A stretch of DNA of 64,000 nt from Neoarius graeffei (lineage: Eukaryota > Chordata > Actinopteri > Siluriformes > Ariidae), in NCBI RefSeq assembly GCF_027579695.1, contig NC_083578.1:4816460-4880459 (forward strand). Reading direction: 5' to 3'. Under the pieces are notes generated by a model. That model ran no database searches. It saw only the letters and a list, made by a program, of their open reading frames with translations, and was not told the origin of the DNA. This document shows positions 54,514-64,000 of the stretch, one piece after another. Numbering within the stretch: position 1 is the stretch's first letter; every line of letters begins with the position of its first letter. The translations under genes were made by a program, and so were the position numbers.

Positions 54514-55284
54514 TTTGTTTTAAAAACTAACTTATAAAGATGAAAAATAAAATGAAAAAAAAAATAGTGGAAATTAAATTAAAATTAAATTAAAAGCTTA
54601 TAAAGATGAAAAATAAAATGAAAAAATAGTGGAAATTAAATGAGAAAGTAAAGTATAGAAATAAAGATCAAGAAAGCAGGAGCAAAGCAAAGAAGCGTCC
54701 TACTCGCTTGAGTAGGAGGAGCAAAGGCAGTTAATGCATGCTAGTTAATGTTGCAAAGGTGAGAAAGTCCAAAGCTTACATCTCAGGTAATTCTGTGTTA
54801 ATATTCTTCTCCCATACTGAATGTTTAGGGGAAGTGACTGGATGTACTGTATAACTCAAACTGAAGTAATGTGGTTTCTCTTACAGATGCTTCAATGTCT
54901 CATCAGGCCAAACTTCCGATCATTCTTCAGGACCATGACATTCGGAAACTGGACTTGCCTCATGGAATCCCTGGGACTGTGGGTGAACTTGAGTCTATTG
55001 TGAGAGAGACATTTGGGCTTGATGGAAGCTTTACTTTGCATTATAAAGATGCTGATTTTGGAGAAGAATAGTTTTCTCTTTCCAGAAAGGGTCATCAAGG
55101 ACACAATTAAGGTGATTCGCATTGTTGAACCTCCCACAATTACTCTGAACTTAACTGATCTGGATAGTTCCATTGAAAGTACATCAGAGACCTCCATCCA
55201 TAGCTCATCAGCCTTGGCCCATACTTCAGTGACCTCCATCCATCCTTCCATCAGCAGTTGCTCCTCTGGATTGCAGGACACACT

Positions 55285-55891
55285 CAGTGCATTTACATGC
55301 ACATAGAGAAAATCGAATTTCTGCCGTAGCTCGACTGAAATCGAAGTTCTAAATGCCATGGAAACACCTTAGCTCGGCTGAAATCGAACCGAACTGGATT
55401 TCTCGTAATCGAGCTACGCAACCTAGATTATGCAATTGTAGCTGAGCTACTTAGTTCATGTAAACCCTATCGAGCTACGTAGTCGAGCTACTTACTTCAG
55501 CACTGCCCCTTCCAGAAGTGACAAGTGACGAGACCACAAGCGGGAAACACAACAGCCTCGGTCAGCATGACAACAGTAGTAGTAGCGAGCAGCAGAAGAG
55601 GTCAGGAGGAACAAGGAGAATGAACGAACGAAGAAGAGAAAATGGCGAGCAGAAAAGTGCACTTCTGGAGCATATATACTCTTGAATAGCTCTTCTTCAT
55701 GACGACAACCGGAAGTGTACCAATACAATGGGGCGTGTAGCGCCACCTGTGGCTCGGGTGCACAATGTACCTCACACAATAGCTCGATTTCCTTGTGTGC
55801 ATGTAGGATTGGATTTCTCTGGCACCCCTGCTGGGACCCTTAGCTCGATTACCGACAGTAGCTCGATTTGGATGTGCATGTAAACACACTG
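55285..55891. mobile_element. 607 bp MITE inside the SAMD3-like exon
   Basis: CAGTGCATTTACATGCACAT and the inverted CAGTGTGTTTACATGCACAT, flanked by ACT (55282-55284 and 55892-55894). It contains many 'tagctcgat' phrases in both directions. Confidence 0.75.
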
Positions 55892-56512
55892 ACTGATTCT
55901 TTCATCACCTGAACATGTTACCCAGCGTTCCTAGCAATGGCCTACTGAATTTCCAGTACCTCGCTTTGCTTATGACACAGAACTTGTGCTTGCCTCGGGA
56001 GACAAAGCTTTCAAGAAGGATGGAATTCAACTCAACTTTACCACAATCCTTCTTGACATCCTTGAGAAACTGGCTGAAAGCATTTTTCAGTATGCTGCCT
56101 GCCTACCCAACTAGTGCACAGTTGTCCCACGTTGCTGAGGCACTGATTCAGAAGCATCCTTGCCTTAAAGAACCTGGATCATATAATGCAGGGGTCACCA
56201 AACTACGGCCCGCGGGCCGACTCCGGTCCGCCACCCCCCTTTGACCGGCCCCCCAGCCCCTCTGCCCCCCACCACTTGAACCGGCCCTATGAGGTAATCC
56301 CCAAAAGTGGTTATGGCCTGTTTTTTTTTTTTATTGTTTTTTGGCAAATAATAACATGTCTGCATCTTGTATTTTGTTGATTTTATCAATTAAAATTGAT
56401 ATTTAGTTATAAAATGAACTATTCATATTTTATGAATTTTTGTCATATGCTCCCGATCAAGCAGTGACAGGCAGTGCACGCGCAGAGAACTGTCAGTGTT
56501 CAGGACAGCAAA

Positions 56513-57043
56513 ATGGCTAGCGGTAAGCGAAAAGCTGACAGAGAGTGTAGAGTTTTTAAAGAACAGTGGACCACCGATTATTTTTTCGTTCAGTGTAAGG
56601 ACTGTGCAGTTTGTCTTGTATGTAAAGAAAGTGTGTCGGTTTTCAAAGAATATAATCTGCGTCGTCACTATGAAACCCGCCACAAAGAGTATGCTAGTTT
56701 GCGAGGGCAAACAAGAGAAGACAGGATTCGGAGGATGAAATGCGGACTGGCTGCACAACAGAATGTATTCCTTCGCCAAACCCAGATCAACCAGGCTGCT
56801 GTCCGAGCTAGCTATAAGGTAGCTCACCTGCTAGCTACCCATGGAAAGCCGTTTACTGATGGGGACTTTGTTAAAGTATGCATGTTTGCTGTGGCCGAGG
56901 AGGTGTGTCCCGACAAGAAGTACAAATCAACAAGTACAAATCCAGCTCACCTACTACTGATTTTGATTCCCATTATTCTGTATTATGCTTTAGTTTTGAC
57001 CTGTAAATGGCCTACTGCTCATTTCATTTTCACCTTGACCTAA
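56513..57043 (+). pseudogene. hAT transposase N-terminus (GTF2IRD2/ZBED-like)
   Basis: MASGKRKADRECRVFKEQWT, then a BED-like finger (CLVCKESVSVFKEYNLRRHY), then RGQTREDRIRRMKCGL and QAAVRASYKVAHLLATHGKP up to EEVCPDKK. The frame then leaves the family and ends at 57043. It resembles the transposase that gave rise to the GTF2IRD2 C-terminus and related ZBED proteins. The DDE domain is deleted. Confidence 0.75.
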
Positions 57044-57436
57044 AAAATGTTTACTGAACATGCTCAAATGGATAGAAATAAGAGCTGGCTAGTTGATCTA
57101 TTGCTCATATTATTATAATTTCACTGTTTTTTTAATGTATTTATTTTCTAGGCCTATTTATTTGACCTTTATTAAGTGCTGCACACAATTATTAATATTA
57201 TTAATAATATCAACAGGCCTACCTACAATTTATAATTTTTCACTCACCTCTCCAGTGTCAGTCACCTCAACTAGGCAGATGTTTCTTACCTTGACAGCTT
57301 TGATGTTTTTTTTTATTAGAAAATAAATAAATGGAATATCTGTGGTATTTCAAATTAAAACAAAGTGTGAAGACTCGGTTACTACTTTTGCAAACCACTA
57401 GTAAAGATAAACAAATATGTGCCAGGAATCAAGTGT

Positions 57437-57690
57437 TGATATAGTAGTGTGGATATAGTAGTATGGGATATAGTAGTGGGGATATAGTAGTGTGGATATA
57501 GTAGTGTGGATATAGTAGTATGGGATATAGTAGTGGGGATATAGTAGTGGGGATATAGTAGTGTGGATATAGTAGTGTGGATATAGTAGTATGGGATATA
57601 GTAGTGTGGATATAGTAGTATGGGATATAGTAGTGGGGATATAGTAGTATGGGATATAGTAGTGTGGATATAGTAGTGTGGGGATGGCTG
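57437..57690. repeat. Minisatellite, about 15-16 bp unit
   Basis: About 16 copies of GGATATAGTAGTGTG and GGATATAGTAGTATG variants in alternating order, inside the Charlie-like hAT. Confidence 0.9.
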
Positions 57691-58268
57691 TGCCAGGCTA
57701 GTAATCTCTACTACACAATGAGGCCTGCTGGTGGTCATATTTGTCTGGGTCATACAATTCTATGTTATATAGCTGACCCAACCCCGGCCCCCCATCACAG
57801 TCAGGAACGACAATGTGGCCCCCAGAGAAAAAAGTTTGGTGACCCCTGATATAATGGATGCTATGGATGGCAACAAAGACTAAAATATAAAATGGAGAAC
57901 TATAGATCTAATTTGAGAGGGCTTGGATGCCCTGAGCTTGATGTGAACTCTCTCAAAAAGAAGCGAGCACATGAGAAAGCACCCACAAAGAATATTAAAA
58001 AGCCAAGAAAGGCAGAGGTGAACTATTTACCCCCCTCACCCACAAGGAGAAACAGAAAGAAGATTGGAACAAGAAAGAGTGGAGCTCCTTAATGAAGTTA
58101 AGAAGAGGAACAACTGTCAGATTATCAATGGTAAAATGGCAAAGACATTCTCCCTTCGCAGACAGGAAGTTGTCAATCAAGCACCACCAGTCAGTGACCT
58201 AAAAGACGGATGGCCTGCTCTTTTTAATGCAGCTCAGGTAAATATTTTTTTCATAAAGTAGTTCACAG

Positions 58269-59388
58269 CAGACCCGGCGCCATGGGGGGGCGAAAGGGGG
58301 CGTCGCCCCCTCGTGGCTACAGCCCCGCCCCCTCAACGGAGACTCAGATCACTTAATTGTTTTCTTATGAAAATATAATGTATTATAGACGTATTAATAA
58401 TTTGCATTTTCATATGCGAAATATTAAGTGGTTGCACATTGCACAAAAATACATTTCACATAAATCACTACTAAAACTGGCACGGTAGAACAAATCTGAT
58501 TGGTTGTTATGATTCTTCCGTTGCAATCGTAGAATTCAACTGTATTAAGGTAGGATTATATAAAAAAGCCTGAATTTAATATTAACCCTGTTTTAGACAT
58601 ATGTATCAATCCTAACTACTGGGGACTACTATTTATTGTGGGTGTACTATGTGTGAAATGCTGACACAGCCGCGCACACACAGACCTGTGATAAGGACAG
58701 GGGGCGGGGTCGTGCGGGCGGGGGTTTTACATGTACACTTACAAGTGCACTGTCTCTGCAATATGCAGTCAGTTTACGGGAGTAGTCTTTCCCCCTCCGA
58801 ATTAAACGAATTCAATCACAATATTGTGAATCCATTTTCTTTCTTTGTAGGCTAAGTTTATCTCCGTTTATGTTGGTGTATGTGTTCATATATGGTCCGC
58901 TTTGTGTGCAAATAGCGTAAGAATATGTGTCGTTGACGTCACCCCCCATGCAGCGGGGGTGAAAATTCATCACTTCACAGTGTTTAGTCCCCTACACGCC
59001 TAAACTGGGGTCGCGGATTAAGTGGTTAGCGTTACTTGCATTGGCGTTTTGTTTTCATGCCGCGGAGCTATTTGTATGTATTTTAAATGTAAAGGACTTG
59101 CCTGTAGGTTTGTGTGTGTTGTTTTATGTTTGGCATCTTTCCGGTTGTACCGCGTGTCTGTGAGAAAATCGGAGGTGAGGGGTAACAGGTGGGCACGGGG
59201 GTTGATAAAGCGCAACTGCCCTGGTAATATAGCCACATGATTTTCCCGGACTAAAGCAACCTTCAGGGCCGTGGTTTTGTGGTTGGTGCAGTTAATTGTT
59301 TGAAACACATTGTCAGACCGCCATCACTACTACACACTATATGAAAAATATTTGCCCCCTTAGTAAACTGTTCCTGGCGCCGGGCCTG
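58269..59388. mobile_element. hAT-like element in a SAMD3-like intron
   Basis: CAGACCCGGCGCCA and the inverted CAGGCCCGGCGCCA with an 8 bp duplication GTTCACAG (58261-58268 and 59389-59396). No transposase. Related to sequence at 1-700. Confidence 0.85.
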
Positions 59389-59488
59389 GTTCACAGTATG
59401 TGCTATGTTAATTGTTTCAGTTGTTTACAGTCAGTTGTTAACTTTAACAAATTGTGCCTATTTTTATTTGTGTCTTATTTTTGTACAG

Positions 59489-59644
59489 ATAAATGAAGAA
59501 TTCTGAAGGCTCACCACTGTTCACCTGGAGACAACATTCATGGCAAAACTGGACCAGTACACCCCGAAAATAATGTCCTTGGTGTTCTCAAGAGGAGGAG
59601 CAGCAAAAGTGAAGATTCAGCACATAAGAAACATGCTGCTAGAG
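59489..59644 (+). pseudogene. SAMD3-like gene exon
   Basis: Acceptor ttgtacag, donor gtatga. It reads INEEF, a TGA, then RLTTVHLETTFMAKLDQYTP … KIQHIRNMLLE. The TGA at 59504-59506 is in frame. Confidence 0.6.
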
Positions 59645-59803
59645 GTATGAGTAAATATAACGTAGTTCATTTAAAAAAGGAAAATACACTTTTTTTTCTA
59701 GTACGTGATATTGGGTTGGTTTCCAGCTGTACTGTTCAGTGTCACCAGAGAAAATTTGACAGGTGGCCAGAAATACATACGGTTTCAAATGCACACTAAG
59801 GGG

Positions 59804-60254
59804 AGTATCTCACTGGGCTGCGACAGCCTGCGACTAGTTGGAGACACAACAATTGTGATAAAATATGCGAATTAGTGACAATTTTCACTTGGAATCACAC
59901 TGAATTGATATTCGCATATTTTACCGCAATTGTTGTGTCTCCAACTAGTCGCAGGCTGTCGCAGCCCGGCTTTCCCTCGGCAGGCAGGGAAGTAGAGGAA
60001 GCCTCATGGAAACTGATTTGAGAAGGGTTTGCAACGGCTTTGTGATACCAGTGACGCATTTGCAGCTATTTTGAGAGAAATTTTGTCGCATTAATTTCTT
60101 GAACATGTTCAAAATTTCAGCAACGAAGGAGTGACACTTTGCAACTCATGTGAGGAAATTGAGAAGCCCCGCGAATGTTTCAAGACACTTTTGAAACTCT
60201 CTCGCAAATGATGTTCGCAATTTGTCACAAGCTGTCGCAACCCAGTGAGATACT
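59804..60254. mobile_element. 451 bp MITE with an inner palindrome
   Basis: Outer ends AGTATCTCACTGGG and the inverted AGTATCTCACTGGG match perfectly over at least 14 bp. A palindrome with arms of about 70 bp fills 59810-59975. The repeated core TGCGACAGC occurs in both. Confidence 0.85.
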
Positions 60255-60729
60255 GGCTTAACAATGCTCATTGACTGCCTGATGTGTTAAAAGGCAACAG
60301 TTTGCAACACTAAATGGATAATATATCATATGATCTTTACAGCTCAGTTGGTGCCCAAGTTGCTCAGAAAAAATCAGTTAAAACCAAAACTATTAATACT
60401 GAAGCAAAAAACAAATTGTGAGATGGTACAAAATAGGCAGTAAATGTAATTACAGTTAAATTTAAAAGCCTTCTTAAAATCAATGTATTACTTGCATTTT
60501 TTAAAACCTTGAGTTTAAATACACAGCTGAAATTGAAAATTCTGACAATCAAGTTATAACTGCTTTCTTTACAATGATCAATTTATAATTTGATTTTAAT
60601 TAAACATAGAGATTGGTAATTGATGAAGTCTGGGTCTGAACATCATCCTTCAGTCTTTTTCCCCAGAGATGTCATTATTAAAACACCCATCCTCAAAGGG
60701 GAGCAGGTTCACTTTTTTCATATTCACAG

Positions 60730-60819
60730 GAGTCTGTTGAAAGAAAGAGAGCGGTTGCTATCCGTGGCTTGATGGTGTATCTCAGAGAAAAGGAGGAGGA
60801 TCTCCTCAAAGAGCATTTG
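60730..60819 (+). CDS. SAMD3-like gene exon (open)
   Basis: Acceptor cattcacag, donor gtaggt. 30 codons, ESVERKRAVAIRGLMVYLRE…, no lesion. Confidence 0.6.
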
Positions 60820-60924
60820 GTAGGTAAATCAGACACTTAAGTTCACAAACACTGTGCTTTGTGTTACTCTTGTTCTTAAATATGTTTTAAAACATTGGTA
60901 TTGATTCTGACCTACTGATGCCAG

Positions 60925-61212
60925 GATGGTGGAGAGATTGCCAATGAAGTGATGAGGATTGTTCTATCCAGAGGTGCCACAATGTCTGATCCAGCCAGTG
61001 CAAAGATCGTGATGGAGGGAGTAGAAGTCCTGGAAGACCTGGATGGACCCAGAGCCTGTGCTTTGCTAATGGGGCTGATATATGCACTCAACCTCAGCTA
61101 TCCAAAAGAATTGAAAAACACTTTTGAGGTGTTTCAGAAGGTATTCCTTGAGCTGGATGGTCTGAAAGCCATTCCGAAGGTAATGTCTCTAAAAAACAAT
61201 CTGCTGTGCTAA
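60925..61212 (+). CDS. SAMD3-like gene terminal exon (open)
   Basis: Acceptor tgatgccag. 95 codons from DGGEIANEVMRIVL to LKNNLLC and TAA, no lesion. Homologous to 42865-43186 with the conserved GLIYALNLSYPK block. Confidence 0.65.
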   Translation, partial: DGGEIANEVMRIVLSRGATMSDPASAKIVMEGVEVLEDLDGPRACALLMGLIYALNLSYPKELKNTFEVFQKVFLELDGLKAIPKVMSLKNNLLC

Positions 61213-61416
61213 AACTGTGAAGAATTTGGCTGTTCATAAGTTCAACGGGATATGTTGTTGCACTGTTCACAAAATTTTGTTCTGCAACATACAGCACGTC
61301 TACTGTTGACAGTTAATAGTTAATTAGGTGCACTTAGCTAAAATGAATGCAGTTTAATACAACAGCATTGCAATAAATCATATCGGTATGAACGTCACAC
61401 TGGTCACTGTTCTTAA

Positions 61417-62919
61417 AGCAGATACGCAGACCCATGGCCTCACTTTTTGTTTATAAATGCCTGAGACCTCAAGAATGGCACAGGAATAGTTTTAAGCGTT
61501 AACAATAAATCTAATATAGTCATTTTTATGATTAAAGTGATTCATATAGGTAGCGGTCTGAGTGAATGACCTTGACGTCCATAACGTCACAGCAGGAAGT
61601 CTATCGGTCTCCTCGCCATTTCCGCTATAATAAAACACAGAGCTGACTGCAACTCTGATCCTCCATTTTGAGCTAATTTATCACCATGCCACGTAGATGT
61701 GGTTTTGGCGGGTGCAGCAACATGACAGAAGGTGGATTTATGTTGCGTTCATGGCCCAAGAATGTTCAAACTGCAAAGATTTGGACACCTTTTGTGAGAA
61801 ATTCATGGTCATGTTGGGCGCCTATGAAGTGGTCTCTCCTCTGCTCTGCACATTTTACTGAGGACTTGTACGAGACCTCTGATCTGTTGAGGAGTGTTGG
61901 CTATAAGCCCGTATTGAAAGAGGGAGCAGTACCAACAATGAAAGGAAAATAAAACTATAAGAAAAGTAAAGTCAGTTCTTTACTGACTTTAAACCAGTTC
62001 TCCCGGAGTGAGCTGAGGGTTGTTGCTAAAACCCGGAACGGAATGGGACATATCGCTTGGACAGTGACCTCCCTGCGGTTGTTGCTAAAACCGGTGATGT
62101 CCCGTCCCGGGTTTTAGTAATTGCCTGAGCCGAGCAGTAATGGTGGAGTACTCAGTATGGAGAAAATGGAGAATGAGTGGAGCAGCCGTCTGATTTCTCC
62201 GCTGGATATGCTCTCCTCAGCAGCAATATCTCGCCCTTACAATACGTGGAAGAAGTGAATGAATGGAGAACTGAACGAACAACTGAAAGTCAGATTGTTT
62301 GAAAACAATCGGCCACAAGATCGGCCTTCAAGAAGAAACAACACAGACGGGTAAGCTCCGACTCTCATTTGAATAAAAAAAAAAAAACACTCGTTGTTTA
62401 CCTGCATTTAGATTAATATGTGTGACTTGTATTGTGTGTTTAAGTTACCGGTATAAGATTATTTAATTTGCTTCAGAATGTGATTGTCTCAGTTCATCTG
62501 ATTATTTAATGAGCCTTTTACATTTTATCAGTGAAAATGCATGCATATACATGTATGTTGCATAAGTTATAACACCCATCCTGTTTTAATGAGCATCAAC
62601 CCACAATCAGTGAAGTCAAATCAGTCTTAGTTGAGCGAGTCGGTAACGCTATTTCTTATTTTCACCATAAATGTTATTCATATGACCTTTTGGTCTATAG
62701 CTGTAAAAGGCCTCAGCCTTAAAACCGGTTACCGCAGTGATGTTATGCACTCAGGGCTGGCTGGCTCAGCGCGGCAGCTTGAACGCTGACTTTGTGGTTG
62801 ATTTTAACTCTCAGAAATATGTATTTTTTTATTCCCATTTATGCAGCATACAAGAGTCAAGGATGGAGATACTATCCACTCAGAAATTTATTTAAACATA
62901 AAGGTTCTGCGTATTTCCT
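61417..62919 (+). mobile_element. TTAA-targeting THAP element (Kolobok-like), copy 2
   Basis: AGCAGATACGCAGACC and the inverted AGGAAATACGCAGAACC, flanked by perfect TTAA (61413-61416 and 62920-62923). Reverse complement of the element at 6507-8030 over its length, with similar size (1503 and 1524 bp). Confidence 0.75.
61686..61952 (+). CDS. THAP-type zinc-finger protein, transposon-encoded, copy 2
   Basis: 88 codons: MPRRCGFGGCSNMTEGGFML … KIWTPF … WSLLCSAHF … GYKPVLKEGAVPT, the complete C2CH THAP layout followed by a short lysine tail. The Cys and His ligands match the copy at 7409-7765. The frame ends soon after the domain, so either a splice junction or an internal deletion removed the catalytic part. 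Confidence 0.8.
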   Translation: MPRRCGFGGCSNMTEGGFMLRSWPKNVQTAKIWTPFVRNSWSCWAPMKWSLLCSAHFTEDLYETSDLLRSVGYKPVLKEGAVPTMKGK

Positions 62920-63199
62920 TTAAGACAGTTTTACAGGTTTGTTATTTTAACTTTATGGTCATCTGTAATTTGATGTTGAACTGTATTGTGTGCTCCTGAG
63001 GTGTGACTGATATTTAATCTGCTCTCACTGAAATCCATGTAAGTGGGGTGGACTGAACAAGCAGATCAGTATAATGGTTTTCAAAACCATTTTGATGATA
63101 AAACTGGAATTGCATGTAATTTATCCTGACTGAAGAGCAATAAGTTACACTCACTAAAAAAAATACACTGGCTTAACTTAAAACTAGATAGAACTCGAC

Positions 63200-63740
63200 G
63201 CCAACGGCGCTGATGGGGATGCCTCCGCCTGGTAGACTACACGCCTTATTAAGTTGTGATTTGGGAATGGACATTTGACCTCACAGTAATCTTGACCTGG
63301 TGAAATTACTTGTATTAGCCTTGGAGATATTGTGTTCACAAGGCTTTCGGACAGACATTTGACCTCACAGTGACCTTGACCTTAGACCTTTTGATCTCAA
63401 AATCTAATCATTTATCCTTGTCCCCAAATGCACAAATGGTGAAAGTTTGGTGAAATTCCTTTGATTTGCCTTGGAGATATTGTGTTCACAAGGTTCTTGG
63501 ACAGACATTTGACCTCACAGCAACCTTGACCTTAGACCTTTTGATCTAAAAATCTAATCAGTTCATGTTTGTCCCAAAGCACACAAATGGTGAAAGTTTG
63601 GTGAAATTCCTTTCATCAGCCTTTGAGATCACGTTCACAAGGTTTCGGGACGGACGCACGCACGGACGGACGGACGGACGCACGGACAGATGGACAACCT
63701 GAAAACATAATGCCTCCTGCACCTTACGGTGGCGGAGGCA
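63200..63740. repeat. ~150 bp tandem repeat bounded by inverted 11-mers
   Basis: Units beginning 'ggacagacatttgacctcac' occur at 63349 and 63499 (period 150 bp), with partial units on both sides. The array is bounded by ATGCCTCCGCC (63219) and GGCGGAGGCAT (63731), and ends in an ACGG/ACGC microsatellite (63645-63690). Confidence 0.8.
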
Positions 63741-64000
63741 TAAAAATTAAGGTAACAATTTGCATGGACATTTGCTAAACCCTTTGTACCATCAAAAGCA
63801 CCAACAATGGGCACGCAAATATCATAACTGAACCTTGGAGCAATGGAAGAAGATCACCTGGTCAGATCATCATGTTATTATATCTTAACATCATGCTAAA
63901 ATGATGGACAGCTCATTTAAAACCAATGGGACTGATTTCAGCTTTTCAGCTGTCTAAAGCGCATCATTTTACAGCATCATCATTTTCATGCTCCACTGGG

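Larger units (their letters stand above)
48691..54670 (-). mobile_element. L2/CR1-type LINE, nearly full length, minus strand
   Basis: ORF1 (54513 to about 52421, interrupted), ORF2 (52428-49033) and a 3' UTR ending in a CTTGC-type repeat (48691-48716 on the plus strand as GGCAA units), typical of L2-like fish LINEs. A SINE (50399-50763) and a small DNA element (52781-53502) are inserted. The 5' boundary near 54670 is approximate. Confidence 0.85.
56189..57848 (+). mobile_element. Charlie-like hAT element inside the SAMD3-like exon
   Basis: CAGGGGTCACCAAACTACGG and the inverted CAGGGGTCACCAAACTTTTT, with an 8 bp duplication ATATAATG (56181-56188 and 57849-57856). These ends match the well-known CAGGGGT…GGCCCGCGGGCC type of Charlie hATs. 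It carries a transposase N-terminus and a minisatellite. Confidence 0.9.
54887..61212 (+). pseudogene. SAMD3-like fish gene, multi-exon, decayed
   Basis: The conceptual protein, in order: AKLPIILQDHDIRKLDLPHG … FTLHYKDADFGEE (a PB1/ubiquitin-like start), a serine-rich stretch, WPTEFPVPRFAYDTELVL, AEALIQKHPCLKEPG, LKYKMENYRSNLRGLGCPEL, EVKKRNNCQIINGKMAKTFS, DLKDGWPALFNAAQ, MAKLDQYTPKIMSLVFSRGG, ESVERKRAVAIRGLMVYLRE and a final exon ending at 61212. Known fish relatives are annotated as 'SAM domain-containing protein 3-like'; no SAM domain is visible and the role is unknown. Exon 1 here is split by a MITE (55285-55891) and a hAT (56189-57848). Frameshifts near 55070 and 58040 and stops near 55945 and 59504 break it. 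The last exons are clean. The first coding exon, upstream of 54887, was not found. Name from memory of family annotation. Confidence 0.65.

Noticed and set aside
54821-55003. 60-codon frame overlapping the SAMD3-like first exon
   Set aside because: Wrong frame. The frame entered from the acceptor at 54887 carries the conserved AKLPIILQDHDIRKLDLPHG block.
57382-57753. Minus-strand frame rich in YYIPTTIS repeats
   Set aside because: Translation of the minisatellite at 57437-57690. No start context or conserved flank.
63340-63700. CRISPR-like array
   Set aside because: The repeat period is 150 bp with no short conserved repeat and unique spacers, and the genome is vertebrate.

Overview
This is vertebrate nuclear DNA, almost certainly from a teleost fish. 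It holds a classical MHC class II alpha gene and a class II beta gene with fish-like exon structure, many Tc1/mariner, hAT and L2-type elements, a tRNA-derived SINE present about nine times, and long dinucleotide and ATT microsatellites. The SINE and the Tc1 families suggest a catfish or other otophysan, but that is inference; no species call can be made from the sequence alone.

Layout. 1-10.4 kb: mostly repeats (SINEs, two LINE relics, a TTAA-flanked element encoding a THAP zinc finger). 10.5-13.5 kb: MHC class II alpha gene, plus strand, four coding exons and a probable 3' UTR exon, with an X/Y-box promoter candidate. 14.3-26.8 kb: transposon-filled spacer (a short hAT derivative, a THAP relic, a Tc1 broken by a TTAA element, a 1.27 kb fold-back, and a degenerate Tc1 carrying a hAT that itself carries a fold-back). 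27.3-34.1 kb: MHC class II beta gene, plus strand, five coding exons; introns 2 and 3 are swollen by nested SINE and hAT insertions, one of which carries a RecQ-like helicase fragment. 34.6-42.8 kb: SINEs, a Tol2-like hAT with a multi-exon transposase, and two Tc1 elements. 42.9-43.2 kb: a lone terminal exon of a fish SAMD3-like gene family. 44.6-48.7 kb: Tc1 inside Tc1, then a hAT fragment. 48.7-54.7 kb: a nearly full-length minus-strand L2/CR1-type LINE (SGNH-domain ORF1, endonuclease/RT ORF2). 54.9-61.2 kb: a second, longer SAMD3-like gene, broken by frameshifts, stops and insertions. 61.4-62.9 kb: a second THAP element, inverted relative to the first. 63.2-63.7 kb: a ~150 bp tandem repeat.

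Function. The two class II genes would form one alpha/beta heterodimer that presents peptides to CD4 T cells. Both reading frames are intact across all predicted splice sites, and both have X- and Y-like promoter boxes at similar spacing, which fits co-regulation by RFX/CIITA/NF-Y. The rest of the window is mainly a record of nested transposition. Several insertions can be ordered in time because target-site duplications and interrupted reading frames are preserved.
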